From UMGS1601 sp900553335 (GTDB lineage: Bacteria > Bacillota > Clostridia > Oscillospirales > Ruminococcaceae): 64,000 bases of DNA. Location of the stretch: positions 186,001-250,000 of the forward strand of contig CALEUW010000018.1 of assembly GCA_937920725.1 (NCBI GenBank), read 5' to 3'. This document shows, one piece after another, positions 16,335 to 25,714 of the stretch (position 1 is the first letter of the stretch; each line of letters starts with the position of its first letter). The notes beneath the pieces were generated by a model. It made no database searches, had not been told where the DNA came from, and worked only from the letters and a program-made list of their open reading frames with translations. A program made the position numbers and the translations under genes.

Positions 16335-16889
16335 ATGAAAGAAGTTATAAGCAGATGCGAGGCTAAAATGAACAAGTCGATTGACGCTTTAAATCATGAG
16401 TTTTCATCGGTAAGAGCAGGAAGAGCTAATCCTGCTATCTTGGATAAGGTTTTGGTTGATTATTATGGTGCGCCGACTCCAATTAATCAGATGGCTGCCG
16501 TATCGGTAAGCGAAGCGAGAGTTCTTGTTATTCAGCCTTGGGATAAGTCAACTTTGAAAACGATTGAAAAAGCTATTCAAGCTTCAGATATCGGAATTAA
16601 TCCGACTAACGACGGAAATGTTTTAAGACTTACATTCCCGCAGCTTACTGAAGAGAGAAGAAAAGAGCTGGTTAAGGATATAAAGAAAATGGGCGAGGAC
16701 TCAAAGGTAGGAATCAGAAATATCCGTCGTGACACAATGGAGAAGCTCAAGGCTCTCAAGAAGGACAACTCTATTACAGAGGATGATCAGAAGGACGGAG
16801 AAAAAAAGATTCAGGACTTAACAGATAAGTTTGTAAAGAAGGTTGATTCTTTAGTTTCAGACAAGGAGAAAGAGGTTCTTTCTATCTAA
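16335..16889 (+). CDS. frr: Ribosome recycling factor
   Basis: 184 residues, the normal length. Motifs: SSVRAGRANPAILD, NQMAAVSVSEARVLVIQPWD, LTFPQLTEERRKELVK and GIRNIRRD. With EF-G it splits post-termination ribosomes. ATG 16335 follows ACGGAGG; a TTG at 16317 upstream is not needed. The stop shares one base with the uppS start (TAATG). Confidence 0.97.
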   Translation: MKEVISRCEAKMNKSIDALNHEFSSVRAGRANPAILDKVLVDYYGAPTPINQMAAVSVSEARVLVIQPWDKSTLKTIEKAIQASDIGINPTNDGNVLRLTFPQLTEERRKELVKDIKKMGEDSKVGIRNIRRDTMEKLKALKKDNSITEDDQKDGEKKIQDLTDKFVKKVDSLVSDKEKEVLSI

Positions 16890-17608
16890 TGGTTATCGAA
16901 AGATTTAAAGGCGGAGAAGTTCCTGCTCATGTTGCTATAATTATGGACGGCAATGGAAGATGGGCAAAAAAAAGAGGGCTTCCGAGAAAATTCGGGCATC
17001 GTGAGGGTGCTAAGGTTTTCAGAAAGATAACCCGTCATGCAAAAAAAATAGGCGTTAAATATCTTACTCTTTATGCGTTTTCGACCGAAAACTGGAAACG
17101 GCCTAAGGATGAGGTTGACGCAATTATGGAGCTTTTTGATAAATACCTCGATGAAGTCAGGGATTTTATTGATGAGAACATAAGGGTTTGCTTTATAGGC
17201 GATAGAACCGGACTTTCAGAGTCGCTTCAGAAAAAAATGAAAAGCGTTGAGGAGGATTCAAAGGATTTTGATTCTATGACGCTTATCTTAGCAATCAATT
17301 ATGGAGGGCAGGATGAGATTGTCCGTGCAGTAAAACGGGTATCAGAAAAAGTATTATCGGAAAAAATAAAGATTGATGATATAACGCCGAAGCTTTTTGA
17401 ACAAAGCCTTGATACGAAAGAGTTTCCGCCTGTTGATCTTTTGATAAGACCGAGCGGGGAACAACGCCTATCAAACTTTTTGATATGGCAGACGGCTTAT
17501 GCAGAGTATGTTTTCTCTGATATTTTATGGCCGGATTATAAGCCTGACGACTTGGAAGATGCAGTTTATGAGTACATGAAAAGAAACAGAAGGTTTGGAG
17601 GAGTATAA
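16889..17608 (+). CDS. uppS: Undecaprenyl diphosphate synthase (cis-prenyltransferase)
   Basis: 239 residues. Motifs of the cis-prenyltransferase family: HVAIIMDGNGRWAKKRG near residue 14, YAFSTENWKRP and LLIRPSGEQRLSNFL. It condenses isopentenyl diphosphate onto farnesyl diphosphate to make the lipid carrier for peptidoglycan. It overlaps frr by one base and precedes cdsA by three. The order matches the conserved Bacillota cluster. Confidence 0.96.
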   Translation: MVIERFKGGEVPAHVAIIMDGNGRWAKKRGLPRKFGHREGAKVFRKITRHAKKIGVKYLTLYAFSTENWKRPKDEVDAIMELFDKYLDEVRDFIDENIRVCFIGDRTGLSESLQKKMKSVEEDSKDFDSMTLILAINYGGQDEIVRAVKRVSEKVLSEKIKIDDITPKLFEQSLDTKEFPPVDLLIRPSGEQRLSNFLIWQTAYAEYVFSDILWPDYKPDDLEDAVYEYMKRNRRFGGV

Positions 17609-17611
17609 GGG

Positions 17612-18445
17612 TTGAAAACACGAATTATATCCGCTTTGGTAGCGATAGTGATTGCAGCGGTTGTTTTGATTTTGCATAATACTATTGTGTTGCAGATGGC
17701 TGTATGTTTTTTAACGGCAATTGCTATATATGAGCTTTTAAAAGCTGCCGGACTTCAAAAGTATAAGGTACTGACAGCATCAAGCATGGTTTTCGGTGGT
17801 TCGGTTCCGCTTGTTTGGTTCGGAGCAGGCGTGATTTTTAAGAACACTGAGTTTTTAAAATACTTGATACCAATAGAGATTCTAGCTTATCTGCTGGTTT
17901 TATTCTCTTGCCTTTTGGCATATTATAAAACTATAAAGTACGAGAAACTGTTTTTTGCAGGCTTTGAAACCTTCTTTGTAACTGCGGCATTGTCAAGCTT
18001 GCTTATAATTCACGTTTATGACGGGCTTATCGCCGTTATTTTAACTCTTTGTGCAGCATGGCTTGCTGACAGCGGAGCGTATTTTGCAGGAACTTTTTTC
18101 GGACGTCATAAACTTTGTCCGAATATAAGTCCGAAAAAAACGGTAGAGGGCGTTATCGGAGGAGTTATTTCAAACGGAATTATACTTTGCGTTGTTGCAC
18201 TTTTATACAGTTTTATTAACGATAAGGCCCAGATAAATTATATCTTACTGTTCGTCTCAGGATGTATTTGTGCGGTTTTAGGTCTTTTGGGAGATTTGAA
18301 GGCCTCGCTTATTAAAAGGCAGGCAGGAATAAAGGATTACGGAAATATAATGCCGGGGCATGGCGGAGTTATGGATCGCTTTGACAGCGTATTGCTTGTA
18401 GCACCGTTTATGGCAATGATATTTTGGATGTTTGACATAATTTAA
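17612..18445 (+). CDS. cdsA: Phosphatidate cytidylyltransferase
   Basis: 277 residues with about seven to eight membrane segments. The CdsA signature is near the C-terminus: GDLKASLIKRQAGIKDYGN then MPGHGGVMDRFDS. It makes CDP-diacylglycerol from phosphatidic acid and CTP. The start is TTG at 17612 with GGAGGAG about 8 bases upstream. A hairpin without U tract lies between it and dxr. Confidence 0.95.
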   Translation: MKTRIISALVAIVIAAVVLILHNTIVLQMAVCFLTAIAIYELLKAAGLQKYKVLTASSMVFGGSVPLVWFGAGVIFKNTEFLKYLIPIEILAYLLVLFSCLLAYYKTIKYEKLFFAGFETFFVTAALSSLLIIHVYDGLIAVILTLCAAWLADSGAYFAGTFFGRHKLCPNISPKKTVEGVIGGVISNGIILCVVALLYSFINDKAQINYILLFVSGCICAVLGLLGDLKASLIKRQAGIKDYGNIMPGHGGVMDRFDSVLLVAPFMAMIFWMFDII

Positions 18446-18451
18446 ATTTCG

Positions 18452-18479
18452 ATAGGGGTGTAAATTTCTGCACCCCTAT
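18452..18479 (+). other. Intercistronic hairpin between cdsA and dxr
   Basis: ATAGGGGTG (18452-18460) and CACCCCTAT (18471-18479) form a perfect 9-bp stem with a 10-base loop. No T tract follows, so it is more likely an RNA-processing or stabilising stem than a terminator. Confidence 0.6.
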
Positions 18480-18506
18480 TAAGTGTATATAGAGAAGGAA
18501 AACTTT

Positions 18507-19667
18507 ATGGAAAAGACGATTTCTATACTCGGTTCAACGGGTTCAATCGGAACACAGTGCCTTGATATTGCAAGGAAGCACGGCTTTAAGGTGGCGGCTC
18601 TTTCGGCTAATAAGAACGCTGAGCTTCTTTTAAGTCAGGCTAAGGAGTTCAAACCGAGAATTGTTACGGTTTTTGATAAGAGTAAGGCTGATCTGGTGGC
18701 AGATTCTTTGAAGGAAACAGGCATTAAGGTTTTGTCCGGAATGGACGGACTGTGTGAAACAGCGGTTATGGACGAGGTAGACATTTTAGTAAACTCCCTT
18801 GTCGGAATGGTTGGACTTAAGCCTACGCTTTTAGCGATCGCAAAGGGAAGAGATATTGCCCTTGCAAATAAAGAAACGCTTGTTACAGGAGGAAAACTTG
18901 TGACAGAATCTGCGGCGCAAAAGGGAGTTAAAATCTACCCTATAGATTCTGAGCATTCGGCAATTTTTCAGTGCTTGCAGGGGAATGAAAAAAATAAAAT
19001 CAAAAAGATAATTCTGACCGCCTCCGGAGGTCCGTTTTACGGAAAGAAAAAAAGCGAGCTTATGAACGTAACAGTCAAAGATGCTTTGAATCACCCCAAC
19101 TGGTCAATGGGCAGCAAGATAACAATAGATTCGGCAACGCTCATGAACAAAGGACTTGAATTTATTGAAGCGATGTGGCTTTTTGATTTAAAGCCGGAAC
19201 AGATCGAAATCGTTGTCCATAGAGAAAGCGTTATTCATTCAGCAGTTGAATATGAGGACAATTCAATTATTGCACAAATGGGAGTTCCCGATATGAAAAT
19301 ACCCATTCAGTATTCTCTTTTGTATCCACGCCGTATTGAATGTCCGGCAAAGAGTCTTTCCCTGACTGATTATGGAACGCTTAATTTTGCTAAACCTGAT
19401 TTAGAAACCTTCGATTGCCTTGATGCGTGCATTAAAGCTATAAGTATGGGCGGGATAATGCCTGCACTTGTGAACGGTGCCAATGAAGCGGCGGTTGAGT
19501 TGTTCTTGAACAATAAAATCGGCTTTTTGCAAATCGGCGAGCTTGTTAAAAGCACTTTATCTGAGTTTAAAAACAAAAGTGTGGAAAGCCTTCAAGATGT
19601 GCTTGACGCTGATAAATCAGCAAGAGATTTTGTTAAAATAAAAACACAAAACAAGGAGTTAAGATGA
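18507..19667 (+). CDS. dxr: 1-deoxy-D-xylulose-5-phosphate reductoisomerase
   Basis: 386 residues. NADPH motif ILGSTGSIGTQCLD at the N-terminus, LANKETLVTGG, metal-site region PIDSEHSAIFQCLQG, HPNWSMGSKITIDSATLMNKGLE and the C-terminal ANEAAVELFL. It makes 2-C-methyl-D-erythritol 4-phosphate in the MEP isoprenoid pathway. ATG 18507 is preferred over a GTG at 18483: AGAAGG is about 10 bases upstream and the Rossmann motif begins at once. Four-base overlap with rseP. IspG and, elsewhere, IspF of the same pathway are in this window. Confidence 0.96.
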   Translation: MEKTISILGSTGSIGTQCLDIARKHGFKVAALSANKNAELLLSQAKEFKPRIVTVFDKSKADLVADSLKETGIKVLSGMDGLCETAVMDEVDILVNSLVGMVGLKPTLLAIAKGRDIALANKETLVTGGKLVTESAAQKGVKIYPIDSEHSAIFQCLQGNEKNKIKKIILTASGGPFYGKKKSELMNVTVKDALNHPNWSMGSKITIDSATLMNKGLEFIEAMWLFDLKPEQIEIVVHRESVIHSAVEYEDNSIIAQMGVPDMKIPIQYSLLYPRRIECPAKSLSLTDYGTLNFAKPDLETFDCLDACIKAISMGGIMPALVNGANEAAVELFLNNKIGFLQIGELVKSTLSEFKNKSVESLQDVLDADKSARDFVKIKTQNKELR

Positions 19668-20725
19668 ACGCATTTATCGGAATAATTATTGCAATTTTAG
19701 TTTTTGGACTTATTATTTTTATCCATGAGCTTGGACATTTTGTTGTTGCTAAGCTTTGTAAAGTCAAAGTGGATCAGTTTGCTCTTGGAATGGGACCTGC
19801 TATTTTAAAATTTCAAAAGGGCGAAACACTTTATGCTTTAAGACTTTTTCCGTTCGGAGGGTATTGCTCAATGGAGGGAGAAAATGATGAAAGCGATAAC
19901 GAGAGAGCATTTTGTAATAAAAAGGTATGGCAGCGAATTCTAATTGTTGTAGCCGGCGCTGTTATGAATCTTGTACTGGGCCTTATAGTAGTAATGATCA
20001 TGATTTCAACACAGGATGCAATAACAAGCAGTAAAATATCATGGTTTTCTAAGGATGCTGTTTCAAATCAAAGCGGACTTATGCTGGGCGATGAGATAAA
20101 AAGCATTAACGGCATGCACATTTTTTCTGAAGTTGATATGTCTTATCAGCTTCAGTCTGATGAGGACGGAGTATTTGATTTTACAGTCGAGCGAAACGGC
20201 GAAACCGTAGAGCTTAAAAACGTAAAATTCGCTCTTGATGAAACGGAAAACGGAAATGTCCTGCGTCTTGATTTTAAAGTGAGTCCTATAGATATAACTC
20301 CGCTTTCTGTCTGTGAATATTCAGTTAAAACCAGCATTTCTTACGGAAGGCTTGTGCTTGTTTCACTTAAGGATCTTGTATTTGGAAAATACAAAATAAA
20401 CGACTTGTCAGGTCCTGTAGGAATAGTTTCGGTGATGAGCGAAGTAGTCGGTTCAAATGCCGGATCTTCCGGAATAGATTGGTATTCGCTTTTTCAACAG
20501 CTTTTATCTTTGGCAGCGCTTATCACTATCAATGTAGGATTGTTTAATCTTTTGCCGCTTCCGGCTTTGGACGGAGGAAGGCTTATTTTCCTGATAATCG
20601 AAGCTATAAGAAGAAAACCTATTCCTGCAAAATATGAGGGATATGTTCATACGGCAGGCTTTGCTCTTTTGATGATTCTAATGGTGTATATAACAGCGCA
20701 TGACATTTTTAAACTGTTTGGATAA
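19664..20725 (+). CDS. rseP: Site-2 zinc metalloprotease RseP/RasP
   Basis: 353 residues, membrane protease. HExxH zinc motif in FIHELGHFVVAK near residue 23, a single PDZ domain (about 125-190) and the second catalytic motif NLLPLPALDGGRL near the C-terminal membrane segments. It performs regulated intramembrane proteolysis of anti-sigma factors and remnant signal peptides. ATG overlaps the dxr stop by four bases (ATGA). Confidence 0.94.
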   Translation: MNAFIGIIIAILVFGLIIFIHELGHFVVAKLCKVKVDQFALGMGPAILKFQKGETLYALRLFPFGGYCSMEGENDESDNERAFCNKKVWQRILIVVAGAVMNLVLGLIVVMIMISTQDAITSSKISWFSKDAVSNQSGLMLGDEIKSINGMHIFSEVDMSYQLQSDEDGVFDFTVERNGETVELKNVKFALDETENGNVLRLDFKVSPIDITPLSVCEYSVKTSISYGRLVLVSLKDLVFGKYKINDLSGPVGIVSVMSEVVGSNAGSSGIDWYSLFQQLLSLAALITINVGLFNLLPLPALDGGRLIFLIIEAIRRKPIPAKYEGYVHTAGFALLMILMVYITAHDIFKLFG

Positions 20726-20741
20726 TTCGGAGTTGATAAAA

Positions 20742-21779
20742 ATGAGAAAGGTAAGAGAAGTTAAAGTAGGCGGACTGACGCTTAACGGAAATAAGATCTA
20801 TATACAGTCAATGCTGAACGTTCCTTCGACTGATATTGAGGGAAGTGTTAAGCAGGCAAAAAGACTTGAAGAGGCAGGATGTGAGATAGTAAGAGCGGCG
20901 ATTCCTGATATGGCTGCTGTAAAGCTTATTCCTGCAATAAAAAAAGAGATAAGCATTCCGCTCGTTGCGGATATTCATTTTGATTATCGTCTTGCAATAG
21001 CTTCTGTTGATGCGGGAGTGGATAAAATAAGAATCAATCCCGGAAATATTGGTTCAAAGGACAAAGTCCAGGCAGTAGTCGATAAGTGTAAAAGCAAGAA
21101 AATTCCTATAAGGATCGGAGTTAATTCCGGTTCCTTGGAGAAGGAAATTCTTGCAGAATACGGATCGCCGTGTGCCGATGCGTTGGTTGAAAGCGCTATG
21201 GGGCACGTCAGGATCTTAGAAGAACTTGGATTTTATGACACAGTTATTTCAATAAAATCATCAAATGTAAAAACAATGATAGAAAGCTATAGAAAACTGT
21301 CAAGTATGTGCGATTATCCTCTTCATCTCGGAGTTACGGAAGCCGGAACAGAGCGAATGGGACTTATCAAATCAGCTGTAGGAATCGGCTCGCTTTTGAT
21401 TGACGGAATAGGCGAAACGATAAGGGTTTCTCTCACGGACGATCCTGTTTTGGAAATAAAGGCTGCTAAGGATATTTTAAAGTCTATCGGTAAAACAAAG
21501 GGTGTAAAAATTGTATCATGTCCTACCTGCGGAAGAACAAGAATTGATTTGATTTCTTTAGCAAAAGAGGTTGAAGAGAAAACAAAAAATATAGATAAGG
21601 ACATTACAGTTGCAGTAATGGGCTGTGTAGTTAATGGTCCGGGTGAGGCAAGAGAAGCGGATATAGGTCTTGCAGGCGGTGATGGAGTTGCTGTTATTTT
21701 TAAGGGTGACAAGATTATTAAAAAGGTAAGAGAAGCGGATGCCGTATCAGCTCTTTTAGAGGAAATAGATAAGCTTTAA
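20742..21779 (+). CDS. ispG: 4-hydroxy-3-methylbut-2-en-1-yl diphosphate synthase
   Basis: 345 residues, the compact bacterial form. TIM-barrel part opens with VKVGGLTLNG and YIQSMLNVPSTD; the [4Fe-4S] ligands are in CPTCGRTRID and MGCVVNGPGEAREAD. It converts MEcPP to HMBPP in the MEP pathway. ATG 20742 follows GGAG; the frame is open upstream into rseP but has no ribosome site there. Confidence 0.95.
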   Translation: MRKVREVKVGGLTLNGNKIYIQSMLNVPSTDIEGSVKQAKRLEEAGCEIVRAAIPDMAAVKLIPAIKKEISIPLVADIHFDYRLAIASVDAGVDKIRINPGNIGSKDKVQAVVDKCKSKKIPIRIGVNSGSLEKEILAEYGSPCADALVESAMGHVRILEELGFYDTVISIKSSNVKTMIESYRKLSSMCDYPLHLGVTEAGTERMGLIKSAVGIGSLLIDGIGETIRVSLTDDPVLEIKAAKDILKSIGKTKGVKIVSCPTCGRTRIDLISLAKEVEEKTKNIDKDITVAVMGCVVNGPGEAREADIGLAGGDGVAVIFKGDKIIKKVREADAVSALLEEIDKL

Positions 21780-21805
21780 AGACATAAAAGTGAAAGGGAA
21801 AATAG

Positions 21806-24800
21806 ATGGAGAAATTTTATCTTGAAAATTTTTTTGAGGAATATAAAAAACTGATACCAAGGTCCTGCGAGAAAGCACGAATTTTAAAGCTTTACACAAA
21901 TGAAGCAAAAACTATGCTTAAGTGCGTATGTGCATATGATGCGCTTGCGTCTTATATGGACATAAAAACAGTAGAAAAGAATTTCCGTGACGCTCTTTCG
22001 CTCGAACGCTTTGTGCTTGAGCCGCATTTTAATCCAAGCCTTTTATGCGCTGATTATTTTCCGGAGATAGTTTTATTTTTAAAGGACAAATTTTCTGTTG
22101 TGAACGGTTTTTTCGATGGAGCCAAAGCGTATTTTACAGATAATGTTTTAGAAATCGCTCTTGCAAACGGAGGATATAATCTTTTAAAGAGCGCAGGAAT
22201 TGAAACTGCTTTGCCAAGTCTTATTTACGATTTGTTTTCCACCAACATTTCAGTTAAGTTTTCCGGAAAGCTTGGACTTGACAAGGAGCAGGTTCTGATC
22301 AATCATCAAAGGGTGCTTGAAAGTATTCCTATGCCTGAGTACATACCTCCGAAAAAAGAAGAAGCTGACAATAAAACATTTACTCATTGCACAGCTGATT
22401 TTACAAGATATATGCTTGATGCAGACAACGCAATGCTTTTAAAGGGTAAGAAGATAACTTCTGACTCTGAGCTTGTGCCGCTCAGCAACCTTGAAGTAGG
22501 AATGGAGAAGGTTTGCGTTTGGGGAGATGTTTTTTCTGTTGACACAAGAGAAACCAAAAATGGAATGCTCATTGCAAATATTTTCATCACCGACTATACA
22601 AATTCATACGCTGTAAAGATGCTCGGATCACCTAACAAAAGAGCTAGGCTTTCTAAGGATAAGCTTCTCGCCATTTTAGATAATATAAAAAAAGGTTCAA
22701 CAATAATTCTTCGAGGAAACGTAGTCGAAGATACATATGATCGAACATCAAATATTGAGCCTGAGGATATTTTGACTGTTAAGCGAATACTTAAAAAGGA
22801 TACATATGATCAAAAAAGAGTAGAACTTCACTGCCATACTAATATGTCGGCAATGGATGCGCTTACTCCTGCGGACAAGCTTGTAACAAGAGCTTTTTCT
22901 TGGGGACATAAGGCGCTCGCCATAACGGATCACGGCGTATGTCAGGGATTCCCTGACGCAATGTACTGCGTTGACAAGATAAGAAAAGACGGCGGAGATT
23001 TTAAGGTCATTTACGGAATCGAAGCATATGAGGTAAACGACGACAACGGTGAGAATCCTCTTGAGGTAAAACGACCTTATCATCAGATCATTCTTGTAAA
23101 AGATAAAGTTGGTCTTAAAAACTTGTATAAGCTCGTATCTTATTCCAATCTAAACTACTTTTACAAGCGACCGAGAATACCAAAATCGGAGCTTATCAAG
23201 CATAGAGAGGGACTTATTCTCGGAAGCGCCTGCGAAGCCGGAGAGGTAATACAAGCTTATTTAAGAGGCGAACCGTATGATAAGATAAAGGAGCTTGCAA
23301 GCTTTTACGATTATCTTGAAATACAGCCCGTATGCAACAATTCATTTATGATCCGCTCCGAGCGTGAGCCGTATAACAGAATTAAGACACAGCAGGATTT
23401 AATAGATATAAATTTGTTTATAGTACAGCTCGGCGAGGATTTGAACAAGCCTGTTTGTGCAACGGGCGACGTCCACTTTATGGATGAAACGGATTCGCAT
23501 TTCAGGGCGATTTTGCAGGCGGGACAAGGATATACCGATGCGGATCATCAGCCTCCTATTTACTTTAAGACAACTGATGAGATGATGGAGGAATTTATTC
23601 CGTATCTAGGAGAAGAAAAGGCAAGAGAAGTTGTAATTACAAACACGAATCTTATTGCCGATATGACAGATCCCGAGCTTAGAGCGTTTCCTAAGGGAAC
23701 GTTTACGCCTCATATCGAGGGAGCAAACGAAGAGCTTGAGGATATATGCTGGAGAAGAGCGAAGGAGATTTATGGTGATCCTGTTCCTGAAATCGTTCAC
23801 AAGCGTTTAAAAAGAGAGCTTGATTCTATCATAAAGCACGGATTTGCGGTTTTGTATGTTATTGCGAAACGACTTGTTGCGAATTCCGTTGAGAATGGCT
23901 ATCAGGTAGGTTCTCGTGGATCGGTAGGCTCATCGTTTGTAGCCTCGATGTCGGGAATTTCCGAGGTAAACCCTTTGATGCCGCATTATGTTTGCCCGGA
24001 ATGTAAATACAGCGAGTTTATAACTGACGGTTCGGTAGGTTCCGGATATGACCTGCCGCCGAAAAAGTGTCCTAAGTGCGGTGCTGATCTGCACCGTGAC
24101 GGACATGATATTCCGTTTGAAACGTTCTTAGGCTTCAACGGCGATAAATCGCCTGATATTGACCTTAACTTTTCAGGGGATTATCAGTCTAAGGCTCACA
24201 GATATACCGAAGAGCTTTTCGGACGGGATCACGTTTTTAAGGCGGGGACTATCGGTTCTATAGCTGAAAAAACGGCAAAGGGATTCGTTTTAAAATATCT
24301 TGAGGAACGAGGACGAACTGCAAATCCTGCTGAAATACAGCGTCTTGCAGCAGGCTGTACCGGTGTTAAGAGAACAACAGGACAGCACCCCGGAGGAATG
24401 GTTGTAATTCCCGATGAATATGAGGTTTACGACTTTACCCCGGTTCAGCACCCGGCAGAAAAAACTGACGTTGATATAATTACGACTCACTTTGACTTTA
24501 ACTCTCTGCATGATACTATACTAAAGCTTGACGAGCTTGGTCACGATGTTCCTACGCTTTATAAATATCTTGAGGATATGACCGGACTTGACATTACAAA
24601 AATAGATATGTCGGACGAAGCGGTTTATTCTCTGTTTACGTCTACCGAAGCACTTGGAGTAACGCCTGAGGAAATAGGCTCTCAGACGGGAACGCTTGCT
24701 ATCCCTGAGATGGGAACGCCGTTTGTAAGGCAGATGCTTCTAGATGCAAACCCACAAAACTTTTCCGATCTTTTGCAGATATCGGGTTTGTCGCACGGAA

Positions 24801-25585
24801 CTGACGTATGGCTCGGAAATGCACAAGAGCTTATTAAAAACGGAACCTGCACTATTTCAGAGGTTATCGGAACTCGTGACAGCATTATGACTTATCTTAT
24901 ATATCACGGAGTTGATCCGTCACTTTCGTTTAAAATCATGGAGATAACGAGAAAAGGTAATGCACCTAAGCTTTTAACTGATGAGATGAAGCAAAATATG
25001 CTTGATCATGACGTTCCTCAGTGGTATATTGATTCGTGCCTGAAGATAAAGTATATGTTCCCGAAGGCTCATGCTGCTGCTTATGTAACTGCGGCAATAC
25101 GATTGGCATGGTTTAAGGTCCATCGTCCGCTTGAGTTTTATTCTGCTATTTTTACAGTAAGAGGAGAGGACTTTGACGCAGAAAGCGCTATGCAGGGAAA
25201 AGACGGAGTTCAGTTTAAAATAAAAGACTTAAAGCTTCGTGAAAACAAAACGGCAAAGGATGAAGGAACGCTTGAAACGCTTATGATAATCAATGAAATG
25301 TTGTGCAGAGGTTTTGAGTTTCTGCCGATTGATATAAATAAGAGCCATGCTACAATTTATAAGATTGAAGACGGAAAGCTAAGACTTCCGTTTATATCTA
25401 TGCAGGGTGTTGGTGAGAATGCTGCAAAGAGCATATATAAAAAAGCTCAAAACGGTGATTTTCTGTCTATTGAGGAGTTTCAAAGTCAGTCCGGTGTTTC
25501 AAAAACTGTAATTGATACTCTTGAATCTATCGGTGCATTCGGTGATTTGCCGAAAAGTAACCAATATAGCTTGTTTAATTTTTAA
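21806..25585 (+). CDS. polC: DNA polymerase III alpha subunit, PolC type, without exonuclease domain
   Basis: 1259 residues. Order: N-terminal region, OB fold (about 220-330), PHP domain starting VELHCHTNMSAMD at 339, zinc-binding CPECKYSEF...CPKCGADL, palm with catalytic PDIDLNF at 783-788, and the C-terminal fingers and beta-binding parts. In Bacillus PolC (about 1437 residues) a DEDD exonuclease is inserted in the PHP domain after YGLEA; here YGIEAYEV (about 403-410) is followed after about a dozen residues by RPYHQIILVKD (423), so the insert is absent and the size difference of about 180 residues fits. Proofreading must be provided elsewhere or by the PHP domain. Last gene of the pyrH operon. 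Confidence 0.93.
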   Translation: MEKFYLENFFEEYKKLIPRSCEKARILKLYTNEAKTMLKCVCAYDALASYMDIKTVEKNFRDALSLERFVLEPHFNPSLLCADYFPEIVLFLKDKFSVVNGFFDGAKAYFTDNVLEIALANGGYNLLKSAGIETALPSLIYDLFSTNISVKFSGKLGLDKEQVLINHQRVLESIPMPEYIPPKKEEADNKTFTHCTADFTRYMLDADNAMLLKGKKITSDSELVPLSNLEVGMEKVCVWGDVFSVDTRETKNGMLIANIFITDYTNSYAVKMLGSPNKRARLSKDKLLAILDNIKKGSTIILRGNVVEDTYDRTSNIEPEDILTVKRILKKDTYDQKRVELHCHTNMSAMDALTPADKLVTRAFSWGHKALAITDHGVCQGFPDAMYCVDKIRKDGGDFKVIYGIEAYEVNDDNGENPLEVKRPYHQIILVKDKVGLKNLYKLVSYSNLNYFYKRPRIPKSELIKHREGLILGSACEAGEVIQAYLRGEPYDKIKELASFYDYLEIQPVCNNSFMIRSEREPYNRIKTQQDLIDINLFIVQLGEDLNKPVCATGDVHFMDETDSHFRAILQAGQGYTDADHQPPIYFKTTDEMMEEFIPYLGEEKAREVVITNTNLIADMTDPELRAFPKGTFTPHIEGANEELEDICWRRAKEIYGDPVPEIVHKRLKRELDSIIKHGFAVLYVIAKRLVANSVENGYQVGSRGSVGSSFVASMSGISEVNPLMPHYVCPECKYSEFITDGSVGSGYDLPPKKCPKCGADLHRDGHDIPFETFLGFNGDKSPDIDLNFSGDYQSKAHRYTEELFGRDHVFKAGTIGSIAEKTAKGFVLKYLEERGRTANPAEIQRLAAGCTGVKRTTGQHPGGMVVIPDEYEVYDFTPVQHPAEKTDVDIITTHFDFNSLHDTILKLDELGHDVPTLYKYLEDMTGLDITKIDMSDEAVYSLFTSTEALGVTPEEIGSQTGTLAIPEMGTPFVRQMLLDANPQNFSDLLQISGLSHGTDVWLGNAQELIKNGTCTISEVIGTRDSIMTYLIYHGVDPSLSFKIMEITRKGNAPKLLTDEMKQNMLDHDVPQWYIDSCLKIKYMFPKAHAAAYVTAAIRLAWFKVHRPLEFYSAIFTVRGEDFDAESAMQGKDGVQFKIKDLKLRENKTAKDEGTLETLMIINEMLCRGFEFLPIDINKSHATIYKIEDGKLRLPFISMQGVGENAAKSIYKKAQNGDFLSIEEFQSQSGVSKTVIDTLESIGAFGDLPKSNQYSLFNF

Positions 25586-25591
25586 AAGCGC

Positions 25592-25620
25592 TTGACAAGA
25601 TGAATTTTTTATGCTATTAT
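25592..25620 (+). promoter_or_regulatory. Promoter of the histidine operon
   Basis: TTGACA (25592-25597), 17-base spacer, TATTAT (25615-25620), directly after the polC stop; about 94 bases of leader follow before hisZ. Confidence 0.85.
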
Positions 25621-25641
25621 GCTAACATGATAATGTGATAA

Positions 25642-25661
25642 CACTTTAGCGCGATAAAGTG
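25642..25661 (+). promoter_or_regulatory. Inverted repeat in the his operon leader
   Basis: CACTTTA (25642-25648) and TAAAGTG (25655-25661) flank GCGCGA. It lies about 15 bases after the expected transcription start and could be an operator or a leader hairpin. The leader is too short for a T-box. Confidence 0.5.
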
Positions 25662-25714
25662 AACAGCGTAAATATAGAGCATAGAATGTTATGAGTTAGA
25701 ATGGAGAGAAATAA

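Noticed and set aside
25621..25714. T-box or histidine attenuator in the hisZ leader
   Set aside because: Only about 90 bases; no T-box sequence, no His-rich leader peptide and no terminator. Only a short inverted repeat remains.
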